This document shows, one piece after another, positions 1-11,783 of a stretch of DNA of 64,000 nucleotides. The DNA lies in assembly GCA_900073065.1 (NCBI GenBank), contig FJOG01000013.1, positions 461,227 through 525,226 on the forward strand. The letters run 5' to 3'. The notes under the pieces are model-generated. The model was not told the origin of the DNA. It saw only the letters and a program-made list of their open reading frames with translations, and made no database searches. Each line of letters begins with the position of its first letter. The stretch's first letter is position 1. This DNA is from Phialocephala subalpina (taxonomy: Eukaryota; Ascomycota; Leotiomycetes; Helotiales; Mollisiaceae). The position numbers and the translations under genes were made by a program.

Positions 1-1272
1 GACAGTTTGCTGAAGGCAGCCAAGATAGATCACAAGATCTTCAATAAACAGGGAATCACCCACGGAGCAATGTAAATTTATCCTTGTTCTTTTGATTTCC
101 ATGCGTTGACCGCTCTACAGATTGACAGGTGGAGAGACTGGGGGTACGCTTGAAGTTCCCCACCGCGACTACGCAGTTGCAACTCATATAGAGCCCAGCC
201 ACTATCACTTCATCTGCCGGACCGCTGGTCAGTGTTCACAGTCTGAACTTGGAGAGTGATTGAGAGACTGACCATTCAAGGTTTCCTCGAAGATGAAAAC
301 ATCGTCAAGACCCCCATTCCATTCGAATCTCGCCCATGGGATTATTTCAAGGAGCGTGAACGCGCCGACGTCTTCAAAGACCTGCAGGTATTTCATAATA
401 TATCTTGAATGGGTCACTCTTTGTACTGACAATGACGAAGGCATATGACAAGGAACAGACCTTGAAGCAGAAAATCGCTGGGGCAGGCCCAGATGCAGAC
501 GCTAAGGCAATCCAAAGAGTACTCTTTGAGACTGGTGATGTTGTGAACAGATGGCGAGGGTTTGGTCAGACGTACAAGCGCGAGCGAAAAGCCCTTTTCA
601 AAGAACTTCAGGTGGGTTTGGAAGAACAGCAACCAAGAATCGTGCTAATGTCCAGATCAGTGTCGGAGAACCTGCTTCAAGAAGGGCGAGTATCCACCTG
701 ATGAGCGCCTTCCAGGAAATTCCTCGAATACTGTTCTATCCCTGGATGATCATGACCACGTGCCCAAGGAAACCATCTCCGTCAAAGAGGAAGCTTCATT
801 TACTAGCTCAACTACCATCAAAGCGGAGCCAGAAGAGGACAGACCGCGACTGGAAAACGGAAAAGCCAAACCAGAGGTCATTGCTCTTGATGATTCTGAT
901 GATGACTCGGTGCCTCCCGTCGGCAAGCTAGTCGTCCAGAAATTGCCCACCAAGAGTCAAACGACTATCAAGAACGAGCCAGAGGAGCCATCCAGTATTC
1001 CACACAATATCCCAGCGACGCGAGGACAATCCAAAGAGGAAAGACCTGCCAAGAGAGTCAAGCTCGAGTCCGATGTTGCCTTGCCGTCCATCGAAACGGA
1101 TTCGGAGCTTCTTCGATTGAAAGAAGAAGACGAGCTTGAGGAAGAAGAGCTTGCTGTGGCACAAAGAGTCGCGCAGCTCATTCGGAAGCGAAATGAGAGA
1201 AAGGCCAAGATTGCTGCACTTGAGAATAGAAGCAGCGTCACACCAGCTCCAGGTCATCCAAGTCTCTCATAG
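1..1272 (+). CDS. DUF7918-family protein, 5' end outside window
   Basis: Exons 1-71, 121-227, 281-387, 441-611 and 661-1272. The reading frame is open at base 1, so the N-terminal half of the conserved domain lies outside the window. The model matches the downstream neighbour at 2564-4360: both have two consecutive internal exons of exactly 107 nt with identical phases, and both share the ITHG motif before the same intron. The C-terminal exon is disordered and acidic. It holds four SUMO-acceptor-like motifs (VKEE at 781, IKAE at 817, IKNE at 967, VKLE at 1057) and a SUMO-interacting-like stretch VIALDD followed by acidic residues (877-906). A charged coiled-coil-like end follows. Family function is unknown. 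A role in SUMO-dependent nuclear complexes is my inference. Intron 228-280 was chosen because it alone restores the frame and has an ACTGAC branch site. Confidence 0.75.
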
Positions 1273-2563
1273 TTGGTCTATTCCAACTACCACAATGCCG
1301 AGGACTTGATTGAGACCGCCGATTCGTCTCCTTCCTTGCCATTCACTCTTTATTCCCGATAGTTTGCTAGCTATGCATTTCCGATGTCCCTAAAGACAAT
1401 CAGAAATAGTATGCAACTCTGCCACTGTCTGCCTTCCAAAGCTATATCACGTCTCGCATCATACATTCCACTCATTTATCTGCATATCTCACTGCACAGT
1501 TTCCAGTCTTCACGGGAATACCAGGTCAGCGGTAGCTCATACTGCTCGCTAGAGGCAAGGAGCCCACATTGCGGATTGTGCTTCAGAATTAGAACATTTC
1601 ATATGTTCAAATCTAAGAGAGACAAGCTACTCAAACGTCAAATAAAAACAGATTACTCTTGGAGGAATGGCCATCACAAAATTTCTTAGACAGGCTCTCA
1701 AATTCAGACATAGATTTACCATACCTACGTCTCAGCTGGCACTCGCACGTGACTGCGTCTTCACAACTAAAGCTCGATCTGAATCACGCCTTTTTCTTCT
1801 GAGAGGGATATACCGGCGAGGGAAAAAGCTAAGTCGTGACTTGCACTTTCCTTAAGTGTCGAATAATCTGTGCGATTCACTTTCCCGAGGCGGTCAAGTC
1901 TCGCCGTGAGATCGCAGCTGCCTGAACCGTCCGATCTTACGGATTCACGCACTCGATGTTGGGTCAAATGCAATTCTTCCTCGTTTTATGCTTCCTCCAC
2001 TTCTCTCTCGTCTTCACCGAGGCGAGCAGCTGCTTCCTTAGCTCATTTAGTAGCACTCCACACGTCTTTTTCGCGAGGCTCTCGCTTCTCCCTCAGCAGC
2101 TCGCCTACTCAATGCAACCTAAATACTTCTTCCCTTTGCATTCTCTCCAACTTCTTTGCATCACCTCATTACCATTCTCACTCCGTCGGGTTTGAACTTA
2201 AGATGGCGCCACTGTTATCGCTTGCCTGACTCGAGGTTATAATCTCCCCACCTCGATCTGCACCTCGTCGTCTTCCTTCCTTCACAACCACCTTCCCTCA
2301 CCTGCACAACCTTCACTTCGTCGCCGCAGACTAACTTCTCTGTACATTACACTCTATTTGTACTTCACTGCAGGCATTTTACAGAACCACAGTCTCTTCT
2401 ACTTGTCGTCCGTTCCCTCTACACTCTCATTTGTTCGCTCGCATCCACGTTCTGTCCAACCGCACCTGGTGAGTCCTCCTCTCTCCACGTCCAAGCTCTC
2501 TACTGTGGAAAGCAAACTGGATACTCACAATTCGCTAATCATACTCTCCATTCTAGATTCAAG
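1273..2563. other. Intergenic region and 5' leader of the second DUF7918 gene
   Basis: No supported gene. The last 400 bases are strongly pyrimidine-rich on the plus strand, as is usual for fungal promoters and leaders. A probable 5'-UTR intron runs from 2469 (GTGAGT) to 2556 (TTCTAG), with a GCTAATC-like branch point about 20 bases before the acceptor. The start codon follows at 2564. Confidence 0.5.
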
Positions 2564-4360
2564 ATGGCTAAGACCGGCAAGGGCAACTCCCAAATCATGG
2601 TTCGCATCAGGAAGCTGCCTACCGACGGCTCTCAAGGTGCTTACTACGAGGAGTACGCTCAACCAAGCGACGGTAGCCATGAGTTGAAGATCACTCGCCA
2701 CATCGTACCCGAAGATGGAGCGTACGGCATCGAAGTTACCCTTTGTAAGGGCTATGTCTCTGGTGAATATGGTGGAGGCATTGGCATCAAGATCCTTGAC
2801 AAGGCTACCAACAAGGTACTTCTTGAGGAAGGGTTTACCCGTCAAGTGTTCAGAGAGCCTCTCAAGAAGCCGCTCTCAAAGACGGTCAAGTCCCTCCCCG
2901 ATGCTGTTATCGATGGACAACATAAGAAGGGTGTTAGGCTTATGCTCTACTCGCTTGTCCCTGGTATGTACCATGATGTCTGAGACGTTCCCTATCGTAC
3001 TAACCCAGGACAGATGAGCAACTTGACAACGAGGCAGATACCAAGGATACCGATCCTCGTGGCCTTGGTGGTATTGAGGTTGTCATTGATCGATTAAGCA
3101 AACCTGTTCTTCGAAACCTATCCAAGCAAGAGTATGAAGGACGATTCGCTGCTTACAAGGCTCAGTTGGAGGCTCCCGAGGACACAATGAAGGCTGCGAC
3201 TGCTGTCGATGAAGTTTCATTTGGGAAACACGGCATCACTCACGGAACACGGTAAAAATCAATCCATCACGCAAGATTGGTGTAGTGGTGCAACGCTGAT
3301 ATTGTTTCTAGACTAGTGGGTGGCATTACCATCAAGAAACACTTGACCCTATCTTCTAGACAACAACTAACTGCACGAGTCGAAACTCGCTTGTATACCT
3401 TCCAATGTCGAGCTGCCAGTAAGTAAACTCCACTTCGATTTTGTGGCACTGCCTGACTTCGTGTAGACTACCTCGTGTCCCATGGAATGATCTGTGTCGA
3501 TACACCTATTGAGCAGCAGTCTTGGGAGTTTCTAAGCGCCCAACAACGCAAGGCATGCTTGGCTGAACTTCAGGTAACACTTTCTCGTATACCCCGAAAA
3601 CTTTCAGTGAACCTGACCTCTCCTAGTCTTATGACAGACATCAGGCATGGCAGGAGGAGTTCGCTAGACTTCCTGATTATGCACATCAGACACTAAGAGT
3701 GCAGATGTCGAAGGATTTTGAAGAGGCTGCCAAGTCCGTCGCTCGATGGCGTGAGTGGGACACACTATCTGAGCAAGACCGAGAGGAGACTTTCAAGCTT
3801 CTTCAAGTAAGTTCTTATACCCAGTTCGAACATCTCAAGCTAATTCATTGTGTTTCTAGCAACGACGCAAGTATAGGTACTTCGACGCAGGTCGCAACGC
3901 CCCCACTGAGCTCCCAGGCTACCAAACCCAAGCCGATCCTTCCCGCCAAACTTCCGATCCCTCCGCTCCAGTCACTGTGATCAAGAAGAAGCCTGGAAGT
4001 TCGAGCTCTCTTTCGTTCCGTCCCAAGACTCTCGCCCCAGAGCCAGAGATTGTCTCTCTACTTTCAGACTCTGAGGAGGAGGTCAATGTTAGAGTTGGAG
4101 GAAGAAAGCGACCTGCTCCTGGTGTCGGTCAACCTGTGATCAAGAGAGAGATTAAGAGAGAGTCGTCAATGTCCTTCGAGTCCCCGGACATTTACAATGC
4201 GTCTCCTCATGGAGGCTCCCTTGAAACCGAAAACGCAGATCCAGGAGAAAGCCCAGCCAAGAAGGCGAAGGTTGAGGATGACACTATCACGATCCCGAAG
4301 GCTGATATGGATGCGATAATGGCAGAGCTCGAGCTTCTTCGTAAGAGCAAAGAGAACTAA
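2564..4360 (+). CDS. DUF7918-family protein, tandem paralogue
   Basis: Exons 2564-2963, 3014-3251, 3312-3418, 3467-3573, 3627-3806 and 3860-4360 give 1533 nt, 510 aa. Residues about 1-270 form the conserved globular DUF7918 region, known from many fungi and without an assigned activity. It is followed by a basic/aromatic segment (WREWDTL, QRRKYRYF) and a disordered tail. The tail carries a SUMO-interacting-like motif IVSLL with SDSEEE behind it (residues 408-418), overlapping SUMO-acceptor-like motifs VIKREIKRE (437-445), a PAKKAK basic patch that may act as a nuclear signal, and a short C-terminal leucine-rich helix. The gene lies directly downstream of a paralogue with the same exon structure, so it arose by tandem duplication. 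A nuclear location is inferred, not shown. Confidence 0.85.
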
Positions 4361-5030
4361 GTCGTATTTGCTTTTTCGGCTGCAGCTAACGGTGCGAGCT
4401 CTACACTAGTCTTGGTTAAAGAGACATTTGAAGTTGCGAGAAGAGAAGCTTTGTTGACGGTCCTTACTTTTTCTTCTGGTGTACTACTTGGCGGATATGC
4501 TTCCTTAGTCGAGAATATGATGAGTGTAATTGGCGCTGGCACAATTCGGACTTTGAAAGGGATTCTCTTGTACTTTGGATCCTCTCTAGTCTCAGTCTAG
4601 AACCTTGTAACACTTGTTACATACGAAATGAATGAATGAATGAAGTCAGATATCTTGGATCTGACACGTGACGGTGCTCCAGGCTTCAATCACCAAATTT
4701 CAGTACATAGTGCCGAGTTTCAGGGCATCTGTCGCTAAATGTCCAGGTTCCGTGTCCTGAACAACAACGTCTCGTCGGCCGAGATTAGGAAGTCGGTTCA
4801 TGAGACATAGCGTAGGGGCTTGGTTGATGTCTAGCTCCAGGAGGTCTCTCCACATGCCATGTCTGGATACTTTGATCAAGGTAGCGATTGATGAATATTA
4901 GAAATACTTAGCTAGAGACAGATTCCTCACAATGCCTGCCATGAACTCACGTGCTCTGATCAATCCCTCGTGCCCATTCTCACAATTTGACCAAATCCTC
5001 GTCAAAACGTCCTTCCAAACGTACCATTGC
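4361..5030. other. Intergenic, convergent 3' ends
   Basis: 3' flanks of the DUF7918 gene (plus) and the permease (minus). A short GAAT microsatellite sits at about 4626-4643. No gene is supported. Confidence 0.5.
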
Positions 5031-7496
5031 TTAGATATGTACCTCTTTCTGAGCGGGGGTAGTAGTTGTAGTTGTGGGGGCATTGACTCTCGCAGCATCA
5101 GCTGTGCTCTCTTGAACCTGTGTGTTGGGGCCTTTCTCGATATGCTCAGTGGCTCCGTGCTCCTCATCTCCCTTCGCCAGCTCTGTGACACCGAATCTAT
5201 TCTCGTCAGCTTTCTCTCCACATTGTGCCATCACAACGAGCAAAGGAAAGGGTAACTCACATATCATCCATCCTCTCCAAACTCAACCCCTTCGTCTCCG
5301 GAATCAAAAACCACACAAAGAAAAACATACTAAAGCAAAAGCTTCCAAAAATGAAGTAGGTTCCATAACCATGCGCTCCAACCGTAGCCAACATATGCGG
5401 CACCGCTTGTGCAACCACAAAATTAAATAGCCATTGCGTAGCAGCCGCAAGCGCCACATTCATAGCTCTCAATCTCGCAGTTGGAATTTCGGAGACAATA
5501 ATCCAGCAACAAGGCCCCCAACCAAATTGGAAGAAAGCCGCGAAGAGGAAAATGCAAGTAAGAGCAAAATATCCAACAGGAGGAATAGAGGCGCCTTTAA
5601 CAGGAGGATCAAAACGAACATAAAATCCAATAACGAACATAGCGCAACCTTGAGCGATGGATGTCCAAAGCAGGGAGCGTCGACGACCAAGAGAGTCAGC
5701 AGCGAAGAGCAGGAATGCAGCGCAAGTTACCATCTTGACGACGCCGTAGATGCCGGTAGCGAAGAGGCCGGTGTTAGAGCTGGGGATACCGAGATTGAGG
5801 AAGATGGTGGGAGCGTAGTAGTTTATGGCGTTTGTTCCGGTCATTTGTTGGCAGACCATGAGGCCGATTGAGATGAGTGCTCGGTTTCGGTTGCCTTTGA
5901 TGGTCCACATTTCGCGTTGGAGGTCCATGAAGGATGCACCTCCGATTAGGCGTCGCTCGTTCTCGAGTTGGTCTCTCATCTAAGTTCTTATCAGCTGCTG
6001 GATTTTTGTACAAAAGATTTGGAAAGAAACTTACTTCATTCAATTCCATTTGCACATAAGGATGATCAGGTGGAAGGCTGGCGAGAATCAATACGCGAAT
6101 CTCTTCTCCAGCAAACAGAACCTACTTCGTGACCTGAGACAACACTTTCGTAGCCTTCTCCCAATTATCCTGTCTAGCCAACCATCTCGGCGACTCATTA
6201 CAAAGACAGATTCCCACAAAAAGACAAATAGCTGGCAAGCACTGAAGCGCTAGCGGTACCTGCCAAGTAGCATTGTTCGTCTTGACCGGCTTGAAATTGT
6301 TGTGCGTTCCATAGTTGATCCAGAAACTCAACATGGTTCCAGTGGCAATGAAAAGTTGGTAGAGGCCGGTCAAGCCTCCTCGGATGGCTCGTGGAGCATT
6401 CTCACTGACGTAGAGAGGGGTGAGCATACCTAGACATCCTCGAGTCAGCATACCTCTTTCAGACAAATCGGGAGTTGTTCGGGAGTCCAATGCCTGCTTT
6501 TGGAACTGCAGCGAGCACAACTCATGAAAAGACCCAGAAGAGGAAATATGGCTCGGGGGAAGTCGACCTACTTGCTGCACCAACACCGAAGCCGGAGACG
6601 AGACGACCGACGTATAGGGCTGAGATGTGGCCATCGGAGGAGGATTGGATGATTATACCGAGCGTTGTGACTCCTGCTGCGAGCAAGAGAGAGGGCTATC
6701 CATTTGTTAGTAAATTCTAGAGACAGTGACATGCTTGGCGAGTGCATACCTTTCGTCCCCACCTATCTGCTACATAGTAGGCAATCAAAGATCCGAAGAA
6801 GCACCCAGCTTGGAGCGTGCTGACGACTGTGTAGAGGTCAGATTAATTGAGTGTCGGAACTTGGGATCAGAACGTACTGTTGCTGGTCAAATTGGCTGTC
6901 GTAGAGGCCGTGATTCCGTATTTCCTGTGGATCGTTTAGCACGTGCCAGCCAATATATCAAAGTTGCGACTTACTTGATGAATGCTTCCATGACGATGAT
7001 GCCTCCGATTGAACCAATGTCTTGTATCCTGTCAGAAGGAACTCTTTATGCGGAGGGCTAAACATACCCCATCCGAACAACATTCCACCGAAACATGCTT
7101 CGAAACGTTAGCAAGGCCCATTGAATGCCATTGAGGGCCAGTGATTTCCCTCTTCAAGCGTATATTAAGCGGTTGAAGGGGTAATATTCGTACCTGAGCA
7201 TGCTGTAAAATAATTAGCTTTATTTGAACACAATGCGACCTGGAAGACGAAGTACTGGGATGCAAGCCATGTTAACAGCAGAACACATACCTAGAGCAAA
7301 CACACGCCAACCTTCATGCTGTCAGCACATATCCAAGAATCATGTCGAAGGTAATTGGATGTTACCATAGATCTCAGGTGGGTCACTAAGATTATCAGAT
7401 CAGTACGGCGCATTTGAAGAGGGAAGGCTGTACGAACTTTTTCATCGCCTCATTCTTCACTACCCTCTGGAGGAAGGTTTTCTTGATCACAGCCAT
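5031..7496 (-). CDS. MFS sugar porter, quinate-permease-like
   Basis: Exons (5' to 3' on minus): 7438-7496, 7366-7385, 7291-7311, 7194-7202, 7068-7097, 6975-7020, 6878-6924, 6750-6826, 6572-6695, 6126-6429, 6035-6077, 5261-5979 and 5031-5196. They total 1665 nt, 554 aa. The product is a 12-TM proton symporter of the sugar porter family. It shows GWDIGS in TM1 (about 44-49), VADRWGRK in the TM2-3 loop (96-103), a [11 protein letters not shown] segment, SPRWLAR before the central loop, a second GRRR loop and [13 protein letters not shown] after the last TM (about 488-500). The C-terminal third resembles fungal quinate permeases, but substrate is not proven by motif. Odd feature: several tiny 5' exons, one of only 9 nt. 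The DUF2264 hydrolase gene lies just upstream on the same strand. Confidence 0.88.
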
Positions 7497-8447
7497 TGTG
7501 AGGGATGCTCGCGATGCTCCTACAATCTGCTTGTCGTGGTTTCTGAGAGAATCGATGCCTCTTTCTATTCCTGGAAAAGGAAGTTTCAATCGCGAAGAGG
7601 ACGTCGACGATTCAAGTAGACATTTCCTGGACCAACGGCTGTAGATAAAAGGTTACTCAAGCCAGGATTATCGGACCCGAGGACTCGATTATCCCAGCTC
7701 AATCCGTCCAGCACGAGAGTTCCCTCTCATCTGATGGCCAAGACGGATAAATAGATTTACCCCAGTTCTACACCCAACCAATCAGACCTGGATGAAATAC
7801 ATCCCAACGTTTCGTAACAAGGGAAAAGAGAGAAACAGCCATACGCTACGCTTTCATCCGCATGGCTCATCCTAGTGCAGGTGGACGAGGGGTTTGGGGA
7901 GGTGACTGGGGCCCCGCACTCTAGGTGGATTCGCGATTTACCCAGAATAGCTTCTTTGGGCCAACCAAGGGGTACGCTAGTCCGTGACCTTCGCTGGACA
8001 TTGAGATCTTGGCGAGTGTGGCACAGCTTGAAGTCTTGGAGGTTGGATTATCAGATGGCGATTGATGGAGGTAGTTTTTGCGGACAAGTCTTATTTGCAG
8101 GCCAAGAAATTGGCAAGAAACCTTGGGTGCGAGTCAAGACATTTGAGGTGCATAGAGAAAGCGGCCTCAGAGGCTGGGCAGAAAGCGTAAGCGTGGTGAG
8201 GTGTGTGGCATATACTTCTAATCAACGAGCGGCCGAATGTTTGTGGTGCTTCCGATCCAATTTGGGCTGCATACGAAATCGACAAGGTGGTGATGCGAGT
8301 GATGGTTGGGTGTCCGCATTGAGGAAAGCCCCTCCGTTTTGCGCGCATTTACGCTGAATGAAGCCGATTGGTCTGTAGGAGGTGTGGAAGATCGAATCAT
8401 ATTTGTGAGGCTGAATCTTGATATCATTTTGGTAGTCATATGAAATC
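7497..8447. other. Intergenic: permease promoter and hydrolase 3' flank
   Basis: About 950 bases between two co-oriented minus-strand genes. No coding region is supported. No regulatory motif could be assigned. Confidence 0.5.
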
Positions 8448-10715
8448 TCATGCCATCTCGTCCTTAAGCCACTGAGGAATGGCAGGCTTACTCTCCCATC
8501 CATCAAGATAACTCTCAGGAGCAACATCTTTCCTAGGAGGCTTCGCATAGATCGCTGTGACATACCATACAGTCTCGCCTTTCTTTATCGTATGCTGTAA
8601 AGTAGGAATGATAGTTCTAGCTTCCTGTAAGTTTGTGTTTGGGTCAGCATTCACGTGCATTGCTGTTCGTGGAGTATCAATTTCCAGTGCGACAATTCCC
8701 ACAGCGCCCTTTGAAACTGCAAACGCTCCAGTCGAACCTGGAGACCATCCTTCTGGAGTGTTGAGGTCGTAGTTTCCGATGATCTTGGGTAGTGTGCCTT
8801 CACACTTTTTGGAATCGTACAGGTCGAGATAACGGCCATCCGGCTTTCTCTCATTGTGAATCGCGAAAGCACCATCGGCAGTCATGACTTCACAACCAGC
8901 CTCAATCTTGTGGACTCGCAGGTGCCAGTTTGGAGTGGCCTCGGTAGGTGGGGTGAGATATGTCTGGATCTTAACATCCGGAAATGGCTTCCAGATAGAC
9001 TTGAGTACCGGTGTATCCTCATGTGTCTCAATGAGTGCCTCTTCACAAAGTCGTCGAGTCTTCCAGAACTCGCCTCCATCATTGGATAGACCAAGTTGAG
9101 AAGCAAGCGCAAACTGCTCGAGAGTGTAGCATCCAGATGGTACCGAGTACGCATACTCACTGCTGTATGCAAAGCTTCCATACTTGGCATGAGTCCCTTT
9201 CATCGGATAGCTGCATGCTTGTCCTGAAGAAAGAATAAGTCGATGACCTCCAAGATAGCTCGTAATGTGACCAGGATGCTTCAGAGCCCGCATTTTCCCC
9301 AACACCTCAGTCGGATAGGGCTCTTCCTTCGAGGTCCAGAATGGATGATCCGCTGGAACGGCCAAGCAAATGAATGCTAAGCATGCCCAGTACGGACTCA
9401 TGGGAGAGTTGTAATTCTCCGCCATATACATGTTGGGATACGCATATCCGATAGTCAACGTCCCCGTGGGGCTCCAGATCTGGCCTTGGGTCTGCCACCA
9501 TCTTAGGTTTCTAAGAAGTAGTCCCTTGACGATACCCCACGTCAACGGAGCTGGAAGATCAATGTCCGCGTAGGCACAGGCGCCCCAGAAAGAAGCCATG
9601 GCAAACCGGTACCCCACACTTCTTCCAAAAGGTGTTGCTCGTCCTTCTTCGTCGAAATAATGGATGAAGTCCATGGCATAGTCTTGGGCTCTTCTCTTGA
9701 ACTCCTTGGCTTTGTCCGGATCATCTTCTCCAGCGAGCTTGGCGTACAGGAGCTGGAGAAATTGAATCGCGAAACTGCCGCTGTAATAATCTTGTTGCCA
9801 GACGCCCACTGGACCATCATTTGACCAGCCCTCGCCTCGGTAGAAAGAGTTTAGATGAACAATATCTTGCTCAATCTTTTCTTGGGAGTACTTGCCGCCA
9901 TTTTTCTTCAGTCCGAGGTTTGCGAACACTCTGAACCATAACCCTGAGATTGATGTTAGTATAGTGGTCTTTTAGATCTGATATCGGATTCCATAGCCCC
10001 GAAGGGCCGAAGAATTGTCCGGAACTCGAGGAGCTGAAAGTCAAGCTATAAAATACATACAATTGGTGTTTGGCATACTGGATTTACATCAGTCCAAGCT
10101 CAAATACATGATTCGATCGTAACGGTGATATTTACTTACTTCTTCTCGTTGATGCTGTTGCCAAGCCATCTCTCAACATTCGATCGCTCCTTCTCGGATA
10201 ATGAATCCCAGAAAATAGGTGCGACCGCAAGAGTAAACCCCAAAGGGCACATCTCCACCATTCTCTGATCATTATCACGAGGATCTCCCCAATACTCTGG
10301 ACTTTCAGGATCCGTTCCTACAACTTGTCAGCATGTATTTTCCAAATACCCCAACAACCACCAGATATCAATTTGGACGCAACGACCATCCCCTTCAAAT
10401 ACAAGAGATGCTCTCACCTTGCTTAAGAGCCTCAACCCACCACCCCGTCCCCTCATACTCCCCACCCCCCGCCAAAAGACTCGCCAACCCCCAAAGCGGC
10501 CTACACGTCCCCTCAATCTCCGCCGCCGTCTGATCAAACCTCACCGCACTCCCACCCGGAGTCCTAATCCTCGCCTTCAACGGCGAGAAATGAGTCTTCA
10601 ACGGATCAAGCAATGTCCTTAGTAGTTCTTGGACACTGGCTCTATCTGTTATGTCGATTTTGGCGAAGGGGTGGATGGTGTCGTAGCCTAGGATGAGGGG
10701 GGATGGGGAGGTCAT
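8448..10715 (-). CDS. DUF2264-domain protein, putative glycoside hydrolase
   Basis: Exons 10418-10715, 10140-10317, 10061-10077 and 8448-9943 give 1989 nt, 662 aa. The whole protein matches the DUF2264 family layout. An N-terminal aromatic-rich alpha/alpha-toroid-like region covers about 1-370, with motifs [43 protein letters not shown] and [13 protein letters not shown]-terminal beta-rich region follows. DUF2264 members occur in bacterial polysaccharide loci, and some are thought to be exo-acting glucuronidases; I am recalling that link and cannot verify it here. There is no signal peptide, so it is probably cytosolic and acts on imported oligosaccharides. The third exon is only 17 nt. The co-oriented MFS permease downstream suggests a transporter-hydrolase pair. 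Confidence 0.85.
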
Positions 10716-10740
10716 TGTGGGATGTTGTTCGAATACAGTA

Positions 10741-10770
10741 AGTGAGAGGGAGTGAGAGGGAGTGAGAGGT
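10741..10770. repeat. Three perfect 10-bp direct repeats
   Basis: The unit AGTGAGAGGG occurs three times in a row (the last unit ends in T) just upstream of the DUF2264 start. It could be a GAGA-type promoter element or a simple microsatellite. Confidence 0.6.
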
Positions 10771-11783
10771 ACCGAGTTTGAGATGGAGCTCGATATCTGA
10801 GGATGTTCGGGAGATTGAGGATTGAAGAATTGGTCTCGAATAGTGGAGACACGGTAAATGTAACTGATAATGAATGAGAGGGATTTACGTTGGGGCTATA
10901 TACTTCAATCTAGAGATGGGCCGACAGCGGATGCGGATGGATAGATGGAGTACCTTTCTTGCAGCATTGTGGTCCATGGTTCGTAGTGAGTGGGGTTGAG
11001 TGGGATGGAGAAGGAGGAGAAGATCTGCCGACGCGTTGAATGGCGGCTAAATTCGCGATGATAAACTTACCCATGAGCACGCTCTTTTCGCACCTACTTC
11101 CCAGATCTCCACATGCATGAGGTTTGTAAGTGCACCTCGACTATGTTCAACCTGCGTATGATTCCCTAAATCGTGATCATGACTCGTGCAGGATATCAGC
11201 AGCACTATCAAGTACACCCCTTTAGGTGCTTTGGGAAACTTCCCAGCAAAATGCTCAATCCAGCACATGTAAAATTGTCATCTCACTGCAAAAGGGCCAG
11301 AATGTTATAGACAATTGTTACTATCTCCATTGAGCTCGATAATGAACTGAAGCCTGAAGTTAAAACTCCTACTATCCAGCTTGCTACCCAGAGCTTCGCC
11401 GGACTATGTCGGATCTCGAAAAGAGGACGATACCCTTTCGTACGCCCACCCGCACGCTATGCAGAAACTTACAATCCAGCATCTTACAGAAAGTACATCA
11501 ACACTTCACACCTATACTACACAATCCACCCTCTCAAATCCACCATCGAAGTGATGACCTCGAATCGTCCCCAAAACATCATATGTTGCTCCATTCCTCC
11601 CCATGCACAACCTTTAAGCAGCATTTGCTGCCTTCAGACTGCAGACCTTGCGGTATAGGAGTATGCCCATAAGCACGATCCGCGGTTTGTCTGCTCTCGT
11701 CTCATCATATCGCATCAACCCGCATATCCCTTATGACTCTTACTAGACATTATACATCTTTATATCAACTTCTGATGCCTTCC
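10771..11783. other. Intergenic, hydrolase promoter and formin 3' flank
   Basis: No supported gene. A GGGCTATATAC stretch near 10891, read on the complementary strand, could supply a TATA-like element for the hydrolase, but this is weak. Confidence 0.4.

Noticed and set aside
228..266. Apparent frame break in the first DUF7918 gene
   Set aside because: Extending the intron to 280 (branch ACTGAC, acceptor TTCAAG) restores the frame and gives an exon of 107 nt, the same as in the paralogue.
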